NCBI RefSeq assembly: GCF_000964795.1
Contig: NZ_LANX01000001.1
Coordinates: 1-64,000, forward strand
Source of the DNA: Candidatus Neoehrlichia procyonis str. RAC413
Lineage (GTDB): Bacteria; Pseudomonadota; Alphaproteobacteria; Rickettsiales; Anaplasmataceae
DNA: 64,000 nucleotides
Direction: 5' to 3'
Below the pieces are notes generated by a model. That model saw nothing but the letters and a program-made list of their open reading frames with translations, was not told the DNA's origin and made no database searches. Both the position numbers and the translations under genes were made by a program. Within the stretch, counting starts at the first letter, position 1; each line of letters opens with the position of its first letter. Below are positions 29,497 through 40,291 of this stretch, piece by piece.

Positions 29497-30381
29497 TTAA
29501 GTTATTACTTTTAAATCTTTGAGTGTATTACTAACTTTAAGTTTGTTTACATCTTGTAACATTACTAGTGGTAAACGTACTTGTGGTAATACTTTATTCA
29601 TAAGACTTAAGGCATATTTTGTTGGTACAGGGTTAGATTCGCAAAACAATACTTGTGATAAGCTGAATAGTTGATTATTAATTTGAGATGCTGTATGAAA
29701 ATTGCCAGATAAAAAAGCATTTTGCATTTTTGAGCATAATTTAGGAACAACATTCGAGATAACAGATATACATCCAGAACCTCCATGAACGTTAAAAGTT
29801 AATGCTGTACTATCATCACCCGATAGAAAATAAAACTCTTTTTTATTAATTAATGACTTTAAACTTAGTGGCTTATTCATATCTCCTGTTGCATCCTTGA
29901 TTGCAATTACTCTTGATAAATTTATAATTTTTGAAAGTGTAAAATCTGATACATCAATAGCTGACCTTTTTGGTATATTATAAATAACTATAGGAATATT
30001 AGTTGCATCATGTATTGCTTTAAAATGCTGATACACCCCTTCTTCAGTAGGTTTATTATAATATGGAATAACTACCAATGCAGCATCTGCTTTTACCGAC
30101 TGCGCAAATAAAGTTCTTTTGATTGCTTGACGTGTACAATTTGAACTTGTACCTACTATAACAGGAACTCGTTTGTTAGTGACTGCAATACATAATGTTA
30201 TAACATTACAATATTCTTTAAAGCTTAAGGTTGGATATTCACCAGTTGTACCGCATGGAACAAGGCCATGAACACCTTCATTAATTTGCCATTCAATAAG
30301 ACTGGAAAATTTTTCTTCATCAAAAGATAGGTCCTCTTTGAAAGGAGTAACTAGTGCTGTAAATACACCATGTAATTTCAT
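29497..30381 (-). CDS. dapA: 4-hydroxy-tetrahydrodipicolinate synthase
   Basis: A 294-residue class I aldolase condensing pyruvate with aspartate semialdehyde, the first step toward diaminopimelate and lysine. The active-site pieces are all present: GTTGEYPTL with Thr45-Thr46, Tyr134 in VIYNIPKR, and the Schiff-base Lys162 in AIKDATGD. Standard length. A good sigma-70-like promoter precedes it (30411-30439). The nearest gene on the same strand is the HIT gene, over 900 bases away, so it is probably monocistronic. Confidence 0.95.
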   Translation of the reverse strand: MKLHGVFTALVTPFKEDLSFDEEKFSSLIEWQINEGVHGLVPCGTTGEYPTLSFKEYCNVITLCIAVTNKRVPVIVGTSSNCTRQAIKRTLFAQSVKADAALVVIPYYNKPTEEGVYQHFKAIHDATNIPIVIYNIPKRSAIDVSDFTLSKIINLSRVIAIKDATGDMNKPLSLKSLINKKEFYFLSGDDSTALTFNVHGGSGCISVISNVVPKLCSKMQNAFLSGNFHTASQINNQLFSLSQVLFCESNPVPTKYALSLMNKVLPQVRLPLVMLQDVNKLKVSNTLKDLKVIT

Positions 30382-31321
30382 ACTTATCTAAACATTTATT
30401 ATTAAGCACAAGCCTATTACATATCAATATAGCTGTCAATGGAGTTAATTTTTTGTTTTAAGCTAGTTTGCTATAAAGCTTTAATAAGAGATATTCACTA
30501 TTTATTAGATGTATGGTTAAGTGCTTGGTGTTAAGTTGTGTAACCTGTATTTATGCAATTTTTGCTATAAATTATTATTAGTTATTAAGTTAATAAAAAG
30601 GAATTGATATTTTTTTAACTAATTAAGTTAATTAATTGTAGTATTAAAAATTGTTTAATTATGTATATATAAATTTTATGAGTAATGAATTTGAGATTTA
30701 GTGAGTTATCTTTATATGTAACTCTTAAAAGTATTATAGTGCTTAATTTACTATGTTTTATAATATATTAGGCTGTTATTTATGTGTATGTTGATATAGA
30801 TATTATTAGGTTTATATTTGATGCGTTAGATAATAGGATGAAAAGTTAATAAAAAAATCGTAATTTGAAAGCATATTATTGTTATATATGCTTTAAAGTT
30901 ATGATAGTGAAATACTAATATTATTACATTTGAATATATAACTTTTCTTAATATTGTATTGAATGTTTTTTAATATAAAAATTACATACATAAATTGTTG
31001 AAATTTATAAGATAAAGTATAAATTGGTGAAATATGTGCAATTATTTTAGAAATTAATACTTATAGTACTTTTACAAGGTTCTTTTTTTTGATAAGAAAT
31101 TGATACTTTATATTAAAGTAATATACTTTATTTGTGTATTTATTAGTAGTTACATATAAAAACTAAACATATGATGTTATATTAAAAATTAAAACGCAAT
31201 AAGGAAATACTGGCTATTGTAATAATAATATTTTTTAGATAAGTTATGTTGCATTTACTATATTAAGTTTATGCTATAAACTAAAAAAAAGCTTTATAGA
31301 AAGGGACTTTTATAAACAGAT
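30382..31321. other. Intergenic region, dapA to HIT gene
   Basis: 940 bases, of which the first ~60 hold the dapA promoter. A perfect 9-bp stem (AAAGCATAT at 30868-30876 with ATATGCTTT at 30886-30894, 9-base loop) is the only strong secondary structure found; no T run follows it. No gene seen. Confidence 0.4.
30411..30439 (-). promoter_or_regulatory. Sigma-70-like promoter of dapA
   Basis: On the minus strand a consensus TTGACA (30434-30439) is followed after 17 bases by TAGGCT (30411-30416). Transcription would start near 30404, about 23 bases before the dapA ATG. The -35 is perfect; the -10 keeps the key T, A and final T. Confidence 0.55.
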
Positions 31322-31663
31322 TTACTTATATCCTAATAGATGTATGTGAAAATGAGGTATAATTTGTCCACTTTTTTTTCCATGATTTGTAATTAATTTA
31401 TAGCCAGTTTTATGTAAATTATACTGATGTGTAATTTTTTTTACTATTTTGAATAAATGTAGAATATTTTCAGGAGAGGATTCCATAAAATCGTCATAAG
31501 ATATACATTGGATTTTTGGAATTATTAAAATATGAATAGGTGCTTCAGGATTTATATCATGAAATGATAATATAAATTCATCTTCATAAACTTTTTTACA
31601 AGGAAGCTCTCCTCTAATAATTTTTGCAAAAACATTATTATTATTATAATTGATGTTTTGCAC
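31322..31663 (-). CDS. HIT family nucleotide-binding protein
   Basis: 113 residues of the HINT branch of histidine-triad hydrolases, which act on purine nucleoside phosphoramidates and similar adenylates. The triad HFHIHLL is at 104-110 near the C-terminus, and FAKIIRGELPCKKVYED and FHDINPEAPIHILIIPK are the typical N-terminal blocks. It starts 14 bases after the stop of the repeat-bearing unknown gene, so the two are very probably one transcript. Confidence 0.92.
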   Translation of the reverse strand: MQNINYNNNNVFAKIIRGELPCKKVYEDEFILSFHDINPEAPIHILIIPKIQCISYDDFMESSPENILHLFKIVKKITHQYNLHKTGYKLITNHGKKSGQIIPHFHIHLLGYK

Positions 31664-31677
31664 TGAGGTATAACCTT

Positions 31678-32874
31678 TTAACTTAAACTATGAGAAGAAG
31701 ATAACTTAGATGTAGAGCCAGGTGATGGAGTTAACAAACCTGTTGAGCAACTTTTAGTATCTTCAGAGATTCCCGTAAGCCCTTGCGTAAGAGGTAATAT
31801 CTGCTTGTGAAGATGTGAAAAATCTTCCCGGGTATGATGCAGGTATTCTTCCTGCCGGCTGCACAATTCTGGTATACTGCGTGACTGAGAAGTATTTGCA
31901 AATAAATTACTTTGATTTGCCAAGCAGAAATCCCTATTTGATAAAGCATTATTATTTTCTGATGCTTGTTGTGGTAGACTATGAGTTCTTGACTGATGTG
32001 TACCAGAAACTACATCCTGCTCTAAACTATTTGATACAGCATTATTATTTTCTGGGGCTTGCTGTGATAGACTATGAGTTTTTGACTGATATGCACCAGA
32101 AACTACATCTTGTTCTGAACTTTGCTGTTGTGAATCCTTTTTTGTACTTAGTGAATCCTGTTCTTCATCAGATTGCTTTTTTTCAGATAAAGTATTATTA
32201 TTGCTTGGTGAGCTTATGCGTTGTTGTTCTTCTTGATATAATCTTTTAGCTACACTTTTAACTAACTTTTTATCTTTAATTCTAAGTATGGCAAAAATTT
32301 GTGATAATTCGTCCTCTATATTTTTTTCTGTTTTACCTGCTACATTTATATACATGGTAATATGTTGCTTGTAAGTGCCGTTTTGTTCAACATCTATTGA
32401 ACCACCTTTATTTTCAAGTATGGTTTTAATTTGTAGTAATTTACTGCAATCATCCCTTGTTGTTTTATCATCTATACGTTCTAATGCGGCATATAATGGA
32501 TCGAATGATTCATATGGGGCGCGGGTCGCTTTTTTTGTATCGCTTTGTAAAATAGTAGCAAATAACTGTACACCTTGATTTGATAATGCATGTTCAGGTA
32601 TTTTAAAAGATATTACATCCTTATTTTGAAAAGTTGCTTGGTTTTGAGCAAAACCTCTCTTATGAAGACTACTTAAAATTTGTACATCAAAATATTTGTT
32701 ATAAGATTTTAAAGGTTCAGGAAGAACTTGCCTTATATAATTCACTACTGTTGCAATATTTTTTTTACTATAAATAGGAGTTCCCAAAGAGCCAATAACT
32801 GCTCCCGTAGCATTTAATACAGAACCTAAAGTACTACTTACCTTTTTTGTCATTGTTTTTAAATTTATAGCCAT
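31678..32874 (-). CDS. Unrecognised protein with 31-residue repeats
   Basis: 398 residues of no family I know. Residues 1-35 are weakly hydrophobic and Gly/Ala-rich (SVLNATGAVIGSLGT), then a globular-looking region runs to ~235. A hydrophilic low-complexity half rich in Ser, Gln, Asn and Glu follows. It contains two tandem 31-residue repeats starting EQDVVSG and including THSL(S/P)QQA(P/S)ENNNA; the DNA period is 93 bp (31946 and 32039). It ends with a Ser/Pro-rich tail. There is no Sec signal. A hydrophilic repeat-bearing tail is common among secreted Ehrlichia proteins, so an effector role is possible but unproven. It precedes the HIT gene by 14 bases. Confidence 0.8.
   Translation of the reverse strand: MAINLKTMTKKVSSTLGSVLNATGAVIGSLGTPIYSKKNIATVVNYIRQVLPEPLKSYNKYFDVQILSSLHKRGFAQNQATFQNKDVISFKIPEHALSNQGVQLFATILQSDTKKATRAPYESFDPLYAALERIDDKTTRDDCSKLLQIKTILENKGGSIDVEQNGTYKQHITMYINVAGKTEKNIEDELSQIFAILRIKDKKLVKSVAKRLYQEEQQRISSPSNNNTLSEKKQSDEEQDSLSTKKDSQQQSSEQDVVSGAYQSKTHSLSQQAPENNNAVSNSLEQDVVSGTHQSRTHSLPQQASENNNALSNRDFCLANQSNLFANTSQSRSIPELCSRQEEYLHHTREDFSHLHKQILPLTQGLTGISEDTKSCSTGLLTPSPGSTSKLSSSHSLS
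31946..32131. repeat. Tandem 93-bp repeat in coding sequence
   Basis: Two direct copies with a 93-base period, seen for instance as GCATTATTATTTTCTG at 31946 and 32039. The period keeps the frame and yields two 31-residue units in the unknown protein. Confidence 0.88.
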
Positions 32875-33032
32875 TATAATTATACCTAATTAACTACTAG
32901 ATTATAATATTAAGCATTTAAAATGCAATGAAAATAAGTAGGCTATCATTCATTATAAATGCATTGCTCTTTGTGTTATAACACATAGCATACTAATACA
33001 ATATCATGAAAAGTATTAATTATAGGTAAACA

Positions 33033-35462
33033 GTGATTGATTATAAAAATGCAACTCCAACAATAAAGCAGTATATTGCTTTAAAGGCTCAGTATCAAGA
33101 ATGTTTATTATTTTATCGATTAGGAGATTTTTATGAACTATTTTTTGATGATGCAATAGAAGCATCAAAGGTACTTAATATAGTTTTAACAAAAAAGGGT
33201 ACAAGTGTTCCAATGTGTGGTGTTCCATTTCATAGTAGTGAGTCTTATTTAAGTAAATTGGTAAAATTAGGATATAAAGTTGCTATTTGCGAACAATTGG
33301 AGACTGCAGAAGAAGCTAAAAGGAGGGGATATAAGGAACTCGTTAAGCGTGACGTTGTGAGAATAATAACTCCTGGTACTGTGCTAGAAGATTCATTGTT
33401 GGAAGCTAATGAAAATAATTATTTAGCTTGTGTTGTTTGTGTAAATAGTGCATATGCTATTGCTTGGATGGAATTATCTACAGGGTTATTTTACTTCCAT
33501 GCTACAAACTTAGATAACCTTGAAAGTGATTTAATGCGTATTAATCCAAAAGAGCTTTTGATTTCTGATCAATTGGCACTTACAGAAGATATATTAAAGA
33601 TATTGAAGAAACATAAGTTTTTATTAACTCGTCATTCAAATAGCTTTTTCAGTGTTAATAAGGCTTGTAGTGTTTTATGTGATGTATATGAGATCAAAAC
33701 TTTAAAAGGATTGGGTAATTTTTTGGAAGAAGAAATTTCTGCTTGTGGATCATTATTAGAATATGTCAAAATAACGCAGAAAAATAATTTACCAAAACTT
33801 GAATATCCTAAAGCTTATGTAAGGCAAAATTTTATGTTTATTGATGGCGCTGCTTTACAGAATTTAGAGTTATTTTGTACGCAATCTGGTGAAAAGAAAG
33901 GATCTTTATTGTCAGTAATAGATTATACAATTACTTCATCTGGTAGTAGATTATTAAGAAGGTATTTATCATCGCCAATGATATGTTCACATACAATTAA
34001 TCAAAGATTAGATGTAGTTGAAATTTTTGTTAATAATCAAGAGTTAAATAAAAGTATAAGAAAGATTTTACATTATGTGTCAGATTTAGAACGTATATTA
34101 ACTAGAGTTAAGCTTTCTAAGTGCTCGCCAAGAGATATATATAATTTGCAGAGAACATTATGTGCGGCTAATGAATTGTCAAAATTAGTAGAGAAGATAG
34201 ACAATAATTTGTTTAAAAGGTTCGTTCATGAGTTAAGTGGATATGAAGATTTATTAAAGTTAATGACAGAAGCTTTGATTGAAAATAGTGTAAATAATGT
34301 TAAAGATGGAGGATTTATTAATCCAAATTATAATTCGCGTTTATTAGAATTAGTATATATTGAAAATAATAGCAATGAGTTGATTAAAAAATTGTGTGAT
34401 AAATATCGTAAAATAACTGGAATTAATACTTTAAAAATATTGCATAACAATGTAATAGGTTATTATGTAGAAGTTTCTCCTACTTATAATATAAAAGATG
34501 AATTATTTATACATAAACAAAGCTTGGTTAGTGGAATAAGGTATATAACTAATGAATTAAAAGAGTTAGAGTATAAAATAACAATGGCTCATGATGAGGC
34601 AGTAAATTTAGAAATTCAAATTTTTAGTGAAATATGTATACAAGTTGTTGAAAAATCCCATGTTATTAGTTCTATTGCTTATGTTATTGCAGAACTAGAT
34701 TTATTGTCATCATTTTCAGAATTAGCTATACAAAATAATTATGTTAGGCCAATTATTGATGATAGTTATGAATTTAATATAAGGAAAGGCCGTCATCCTG
34801 TAGTTGAAGTTAATAGTCATTTTATAGCTAATGATATTAACCTTAAAAGAGAAGGAAGAATGTGCTTAATTACAGGACCTAATATGGCTGGTAAAAGTAC
34901 ATTTTTACGGCAAAATGCGTTGATTGCAATTTTGTCTCATATGGGTTCATTTGTACCTGCTGATTATGCTCATATAGGTATTATTGATAAGATTTTTAGT
35001 AGGGTTGGTGCTTCTGATAATATTGCTCTTGGATATTCTACTTTTATGGTAGAGATGGCAGAAACTGCATCAATAGTGAACCAAGCAACAGATAAATCCC
35101 TAGTGATCTTAGATGAAATAGGTCGTGGTACAGGAGTATATGATGGATTGTCAATAGCATGGGCAGTTACAGAACATATACATGATATTAATAAAAGTAG
35201 GGCTATTTTTGCTACACATTATCATGAGCTTTCTAAGTTAAATTGCTATTTACAAAACCTTCAGTGTTTTTGTATGAGAGTTGAAGAATGGGAAGGAAAG
35301 GTAATATTTTTTCATGAGATTGTTTCTGGATCTACAAATAGATCTTATGGTATACATATTGCAAAACTTGCAGGATTTCCAAAATCTATTTTAAATAGGG
35401 CAGAGTATTTAATGCAAAAGCTTACTAAAAACAAAGATCTAATTTTAGAAGATGTTTTATGA
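33033..35462 (+). CDS. mutS: DNA mismatch repair protein MutS
   Basis: An 809-residue mismatch-recognition ATPase. It opens with GTG at 33033, since the family N-terminus ([15 protein letters not shown]) starts directly after. The mismatch-binding Phe-x-Glu motif is in RLGDFYELF near residue 35. The ATPase has Walker [10 protein letters not shown] near 610 and Walker [13 protein letters not shown]; the usual TSTYDG is TGVYDG here. ATHYHEL and the C-terminal helix-turn-helix ([15 protein letters not shown]) follow. It is divergent from the unknown repeat protein, with 158 bases between them. Confidence 0.95.
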   Translation: MIDYKNATPTIKQYIALKAQYQECLLFYRLGDFYELFFDDAIEASKVLNIVLTKKGTSVPMCGVPFHSSESYLSKLVKLGYKVAICEQLETAEEAKRRGYKELVKRDVVRIITPGTVLEDSLLEANENNYLACVVCVNSAYAIAWMELSTGLFYFHATNLDNLESDLMRINPKELLISDQLALTEDILKILKKHKFLLTRHSNSFFSVNKACSVLCDVYEIKTLKGLGNFLEEEISACGSLLEYVKITQKNNLPKLEYPKAYVRQNFMFIDGAALQNLELFCTQSGEKKGSLLSVIDYTITSSGSRLLRRYLSSPMICSHTINQRLDVVEIFVNNQELNKSIRKILHYVSDLERILTRVKLSKCSPRDIYNLQRTLCAANELSKLVEKIDNNLFKRFVHELSGYEDLLKLMTEALIENSVNNVKDGGFINPNYNSRLLELVYIENNSNELIKKLCDKYRKITGINTLKILHNNVIGYYVEVSPTYNIKDELFIHKQSLVSGIRYITNELKELEYKITMAHDEAVNLEIQIFSEICIQVVEKSHVISSIAYVIAELDLLSSFSELAIQNNYVRPIIDDSYEFNIRKGRHPVVEVNSHFIANDINLKREGRMCLITGPNMAGKSTFLRQNALIAILSHMGSFVPADYAHIGIIDKIFSRVGASDNIALGYSTFMVEMAETASIVNQATDKSLVILDEIGRGTGVYDGLSIAWAVTEHIHDINKSRAIFATHYHELSKLNCYLQNLQCFCMRVEEWEGKVIFFHEIVSGSTNRSYGIHIAKLAGFPKSILNRAEYLMQKLTKNKDLILEDVL

Positions 35463-36086
35463 ATTATCATACAGATGTATAATATAATGCATTAATACTT
35501 ATTATATGTTAAGTTAATATACGTATAGAAGAATAATACCTATCTATATATAATCATTATTTGTCAGGAAATATGCTAAATTATTAGGAGATAAGTTTAT
35601 TTTTGAACTATTAAATACTTTTTTATGCATGGATTTGTTTTTTGTTAAGTATTTATTAATACTAATTGATAAATTATTGGTTATCTGTATAGGGGGGGGG
35701 AGAGGATTATTTATTAGTTATAAAAAGTGCATAAGGTGAATCCTTTGAGAGAATTAGGTAATATTACTTATTCTTTGTAAAAGATTAATTTTTTAAAAAT
35801 TAATATAGCATATTCTTGAGAAATATGCAATACTATGCATAAAATAATACTATTAGAATAAGTTGTTGCATAGTTAATGTGTGTAAATGTATCTTCTGTT
35901 ACGAGAGTAAATAGAGTGCTAATTATATAATTTATTGGGTAATTTACCAATATAAACATAAGGTTTAGCTTATTTATATTAAATTGTATTATAAGTGATA
36001 TATAAAGCATGTTTAAGTCTAATAGTTAATTATTTATGGCTTTATACTAAATTTTTAGATAGTTATTAAGGAAATATAAGGTTTTA
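35463..36086. other. Intergenic region between convergent mutS and nadE
   Basis: It contains a run of nine G at 35692-35700. An 80-codon open frame on the minus strand at 35768-36010 has no recognisable features and is not called. No terminator hairpin with a T run is obvious. Confidence 0.45.
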
Positions 36087-37586
36087 TTATGATATTAAAG
36101 GACCAACTGCCGATAATTTATGCTTAAAAGAAGATTTTTGTACCAGTGATATTATGTAATTTACAACTTGTTCTTTATATCCTTGATTTATGACTTCTTC
36201 TTTAGAATAATTTTTATTAACTAATAACTCAAGTATTGAATCTAAAACAGAATACTCAGGTAGTGTATCTTGATCTTTTTGGTTGTAATTAAGCTCAGCA
36301 GAGGGAGGTTTATTTATTATTATATTAGGAATTATGTTAATTTTTTGACATAAACTATTTTCAGGAATATTGTTATTTCGCCAATGAACTAGTTTGTAAA
36401 TCTGAGTTTTATATAAATCTTTAATAGGTGCAAATCCTCCACACATGTCTCCATATAAAGTTGTGTAGCCTGTTAATAATTCGGACTTATTACCTGTTGA
36501 AAGTAATAAGAATTTGAATTTATTACTAATTGCCATTAAGATTAATCCTCTAATTCTGGATTGAAGATTTTCTTCAGTAATGTCTTGTTGTAAATTTATA
36601 AAAATATCCTGTAAACTTATCAGTGAACTTTTAAAAATGTTTTCTATATATAATGTCTTGTAATTTATTGCAAGATTGACAGAACATTCTTTAGCAGCAT
36701 ATATGCTACTATTAGATGTATATTGTGTGGGTAACATAAATCCATATACTTTATTAGGTCCTAGCGCATCTGATGCAATAGAAGCTACTAATGATGAATC
36801 TATGCCACCAGACATACCTAGTAACACATTGGTAAAGTGATTTTTGTATGTATAATCTTTAAGTGAAAGCATGAGTGCTTGATAATGTGAAGAAGAATTA
36901 TTGCTAATTGTGTGGGTTATGCCATTACTTTGCAGGTTAGGTATGTAAATGAGTTGTTTATTTTCTTTCCATAGTCCTAAAGAAAAAAAAAATTTTTTAT
37001 TATAAATAAATGATCCTCCATAAAATACACGATTCCCATAACCTCCTACTAAATTTATATATATTATAGGTTTGTTACTAGAAATATCGTTGTAGTTTTT
37101 ATGAAGTGATTGTCTATAAGGAGTGTTATCCATAATTAGAAGTAACTGTGCATTTAAATCATCATCTATTTTACAATTGAATGATAGTAATACACGTATT
37201 TGCTTTACGTATAGTATTACATTATTGTTAGTATTTTGATAGTGAATAGGGGTACAAGTAAGTTCCTTAATGTTACCATTTTGAATAAAATAGATAATTT
37301 CATGTAAAAAGTTATTCCTATTGATAACACTACCGATAATTATAGATGCTTTTTGATTTTTTGTTTGTAAAGCTAAATTTTGTATATATTGAGTACAATT
37401 GTAAAGAAAATTACCGGACAAAATTGGTTCATTTTCTATATATCCTGACATTGCATATCGAGAAAATAATATTAGGTCTGCAGATTGTTGAGCTTCTATA
37501 TATGTATTTAGTATTTTTTTATAATTGTAATCTAAATCTTCTGGGTTATAATTTAACTGTGCTATTAGAACTGATATTTTAGCCAT
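36087..37586 (-). CDS. nadE: NAD+ synthetase (two-domain, degenerate glutaminase half)
   Basis: 499 residues with the glutamine-dependent layout: nitrilase-like domain (~1-225) plus ATP-dependent NAD synthetase domain (~245-499). The synthetase half is intact: P-loop GMSGGIDSSLVA, STGNKSELLTGY, GDMCGGFAPIKDLYK. In the nitrilase half the catalytic residues look lost: FPELALTGY is FSRYAMSGY (Glu to Arg43), the Lys-x-x-LPNY segment reads TCTPIHYQNT, ICED reads LSFNC, and GGQDELVFDGGSF reads GGYGNRVFYGGSF. The domain is likely structural only, so ammonia would be the nitrogen donor. It lies 7 bases downstream of hemB on the same strand. Confidence 0.9.
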   Translation of the reverse strand: MAKISVLIAQLNYNPEDLDYNYKKILNTYIEAQQSADLILFSRYAMSGYIENEPILSGNFLYNCTQYIQNLALQTKNQKASIIIGSVINRNNFLHEIIYFIQNGNIKELTCTPIHYQNTNNNVILYVKQIRVLLSFNCKIDDDLNAQLLLIMDNTPYRQSLHKNYNDISSNKPIIYINLVGGYGNRVFYGGSFIYNKKFFFSLGLWKENKQLIYIPNLQSNGITHTISNNSSSHYQALMLSLKDYTYKNHFTNVLLGMSGGIDSSLVASIASDALGPNKVYGFMLPTQYTSNSSIYAAKECSVNLAINYKTLYIENIFKSSLISLQDIFINLQQDITEENLQSRIRGLILMAISNKFKFLLLSTGNKSELLTGYTTLYGDMCGGFAPIKDLYKTQIYKLVHWRNNNIPENSLCQKINIIPNIIINKPPSAELNYNQKDQDTLPEYSVLDSILELLVNKNYSKEEVINQGYKEQVVNYIISLVQKSSFKHKLSAVGPLIS

Positions 37587-37593
37587 AAGTCTT

Positions 37594-38580
37594 TTAAGAA
37601 TTTATAATATTAGCTAACTCTAGAGCAGCATAAGTAATTATGCTTTTTGCTCCTGCACGTTTAAAGCCTATTAATGATTCATATATTGCTTGATCGTAAT
37701 CTAACCATCCATTTTGTGCTGCAGCTTTTATCATTGCATATTCTCCACTAACTTGATATGCGAAAACTGGTACTTTAAATAAATTACTAGCAGAATTAAT
37801 AATATCTAAATATGGCATTCCTGGTTTAATCATTATTATATCAGCACCTTCATCAATGTCCGTTTGAATTTCGATAAGTGCTTCGTTAACATTTGCTATA
37901 TTTACTTGGTATGTACTTTTATCTATGGTTTGTGATGTGTTACGAGAACCTACAGCATAACGAAAAGGGTTATAAAAACTGGAACAATATTTTACAGCGT
38001 AAGATAGAATGCATGTATCTTGAAAGGAACAATTATCCAAAAACTCTCTTATTGCTTTAATTCTTCCATCCATCATATCTGATGGTGCCACTATATCACA
38101 TCCTGCTGCAGCTAACATTGCAGCTTGCTTACATAAAACCGGTATAGTTGCATCGTTGTCTACTTTTCCATTAATAAAAATTCCATCATGCCCGGAAGGA
38201 GTATAAGGATCAAGTGCGACATCAGCAATGATACCAATATTTGGAACTACGTCTTTGATAGCTTTTATTGTATTACATATTAAGTTATTTGGGTTATATG
38301 CTTCTTGTGCTTCTTCACATTTTAGCTGATTATTCACTACAGGAAATAATGCAATAGCGTTAATGCCTAAATTTTTAGCCTCTTGTACAATATTGATAAT
38401 TTGTGAAATAGAATAGCGCTTTATTTGATTTAATCCTTCTATTGGTATTACTTCCTTATCTTCATCATGCACGAATAATGGAAATATTAAATCATTGATA
38501 GATAATGAATTTTCTTGTAGTAAATTACGTAACCACCTATGTAGACGTTTACGTCGTAACCTAATACTTGGAAATGTCAT
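37594..38580 (-). CDS. hemB: Delta-aminolevulinic acid dehydratase (porphobilinogen synthase)
   Basis: A 328-residue heme pathway enzyme joining two aminolevulinates. Blocks: DVALDPYTPSGHDGI, CDIVAPSDMMDGRI, the first active-site lysine in SYAVKYCSSFYNPFR, and the second (Schiff base) in IMIKPGMPYLDI. The aspartate-rich DVALDPYTPSGHDG site, rather than a cysteine zinc site, fits the Mg-dependent alphaproteobacterial form. It lies 7 bases upstream of nadE, making a two-gene operon, and is divergent from the PBP gene. Confidence 0.95.
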   Translation of the reverse strand: MTFPSIRLRRKRLHRWLRNLLQENSLSINDLIFPLFVHDEDKEVIPIEGLNQIKRYSISQIINIVQEAKNLGINAIALFPVVNNQLKCEEAQEAYNPNNLICNTIKAIKDVVPNIGIIADVALDPYTPSGHDGIFINGKVDNDATIPVLCKQAAMLAAAGCDIVAPSDMMDGRIKAIREFLDNCSFQDTCILSYAVKYCSSFYNPFRYAVGSRNTSQTIDKSTYQVNIANVNEALIEIQTDIDEGADIIMIKPGMPYLDIINSASNLFKVPVFAYQVSGEYAMIKAAAQNGWLDYDQAIYESLIGFKRAGAKSIITYAALELANIINS

Positions 38581-38674
38581 ATGTTAGTATTATATAGCAT
38601 AACATTTATATTACACATTTTTTATATAATGACAAATTTTATTTTTTACAATATTTTCTTGTAATACTTGAATT

Positions 38675-40291
38675 GTGAACTGTAGGATAGCGTTTAAATT
38701 TATGGTAAAAAGGGATATTTTTGATAATTTTGACATTAAGAAAAAGGTGTTATGTAAAAGCAAGGCACGTTTAATTTACTCTGCTATACCGTTTATTGTT
38801 TTTTATATAATGATCATTATCCGTATGCTAAGTCTAGCGTTAGTACATGAAGAAAGTGTTAGTGATAATATAAAGAATACAAAAACTTATAGTAGACCTA
38901 TAATATTAGATAGAAACGGAAATATTTTAGCAACTAATTTACTGACAGCATCAGTATTTGCTAATGCAAGTCAGATTTATGATCCTGAAAATACTGCTCA
39001 AAAAATAGTGAAAATTTTAAAAAATGCTACGTATTCACGTATATATCGTCTTTTAACTTCAAAAAAGAAATTTGTGTGGATAGATCGTAATATTAGTACT
39101 GCGGAAGAATTGGAAATTAAATCTTTGGGAATTCCAGGGATTCATTTAATTTATGAAGAAAAACGTATTTATCCTCAAGGTAATTTATTTTCTCATGTAT
39201 TAGGATATGTTGATACAGATAACAAAGGAATTTCCGGTATTGAACACTATATTGATAATACTAACTTAAATAGTCGTGAACTGAAATTGTCAGTAGATAT
39301 GAGAGTGCAAAATATTGTTAGAGAGGAAGTGATTCGTCAAATAAATAGATATCAAGCTTTAGGTGGATTGGGAATTGTTATGGATGTTAGAAATGGTGAA
39401 ATTATATCTATGGTAAGTTTACCTGATTTTGATCTTAATAATCAATCAAAAGCTGTTAATACTCAAAAATTTAATCGGGTTAGTGTTGGAGTATATGAAG
39501 TAGGTTCAATATTTAAATTATTTACTATAGCCAGTGCTCTAGATTCAAAAAAAATAAAAGTGGATGACACATATGACATATCAAATCCTTTTCGTGTTGG
39601 AAAATATAAGATTAAAGATTTGTATCGATCTAATAAATCTATATTAACTGTTAAGGAAATTTTTGCTAAGTCTTCAAATATAGGTATGGCTAAAATTGTT
39701 ACACAATTGGGGAAAGATATTCAAATTGAGTATCTAAAGAAGCTACATTTGTTTTCTAATTTAAGTATAGAAATACCGGAGAAAGCTATGCCTATAGTTC
39801 CAAAAAAGTGGTATGACAGTACAATGATAACTGTATCTTATGGGTATGGCATTGCTGTAACACCATTGCATATTATACAAGCTGCTGCTGGACTAGTAAA
39901 TAATGGTATTATGAGCCAAGCAACGTTACTTTTTAATAAAACAAATGGTAACAAAAAGAGAATTGTTAGTCAAGAAACTTCACATGAACTTAGAAAATTG
40001 CTAAGATTTGCAGTTAAACATGGTACAGGAGCAAAAGCAGATGTTCATGGGTATTTAGTTGGGGGAAAAACAGGGTCTGCAGAAAAGATTATTGATGGTA
40101 AATATAGAAGGGATGTTAATATATCTTCTTTTATAGCAACATTTCCAATAACGTATCCTAAGTATATGATAATGGTATTAATTGACGAGCCTCATGGGTC
40201 TAAAGTAACAGGTGGTGTAGTAGCAGCACCTGTAGTGAGTAGTATTATTAACAGGACAGCTCATATTTTAGATATAGCCCCAAATATGTAA
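38675..40291 (+). CDS. ftsI: Class B penicillin-binding protein (FtsI/PBP3-like)
   Basis: A 538-residue D,D-transpeptidase with an N-terminal membrane anchor (residues ~32-55) and periplasmic domains. The active site motifs are SIFK at 278-281, SSN at 333-335 and KTGS at 465-468. It is slightly shorter than E. coli FtsI. The annotated start is GTG at 38675; an ATG at 38702 is an equally possible start. Ehrlichia has little or no cell wall, yet the enzyme is intact here. Division-specific FtsI is the best guess; a PBP2-type role is less likely. Confidence 0.85.
   Translation: MNCRIAFKFMVKRDIFDNFDIKKKVLCKSKARLIYSAIPFIVFYIMIIIRMLSLALVHEESVSDNIKNTKTYSRPIILDRNGNILATNLLTASVFANASQIYDPENTAQKIVKILKNATYSRIYRLLTSKKKFVWIDRNISTAEELEIKSLGIPGIHLIYEEKRIYPQGNLFSHVLGYVDTDNKGISGIEHYIDNTNLNSRELKLSVDMRVQNIVREEVIRQINRYQALGGLGIVMDVRNGEIISMVSLPDFDLNNQSKAVNTQKFNRVSVGVYEVGSIFKLFTIASALDSKKIKVDDTYDISNPFRVGKYKIKDLYRSNKSILTVKEIFAKSSNIGMAKIVTQLGKDIQIEYLKKLHLFSNLSIEIPEKAMPIVPKKWYDSTMITVSYGYGIAVTPLHIIQAAAGLVNNGIMSQATLLFNKTNGNKKRIVSQETSHELRKLLRFAVKHGTGAKADVHGYLVGGKTGSAEKIIDGKYRRDVNISSFIATFPITYPKYMIMVLIDEPHGSKVTGGVVAAPVVSSIINRTAHILDIAPNM

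Noticed and set aside
35768-36010. 80-codon minus-strand frame
   Set aside because: Hydrophobic by AT bias, no family similarity and no ribosome site; most likely chance.
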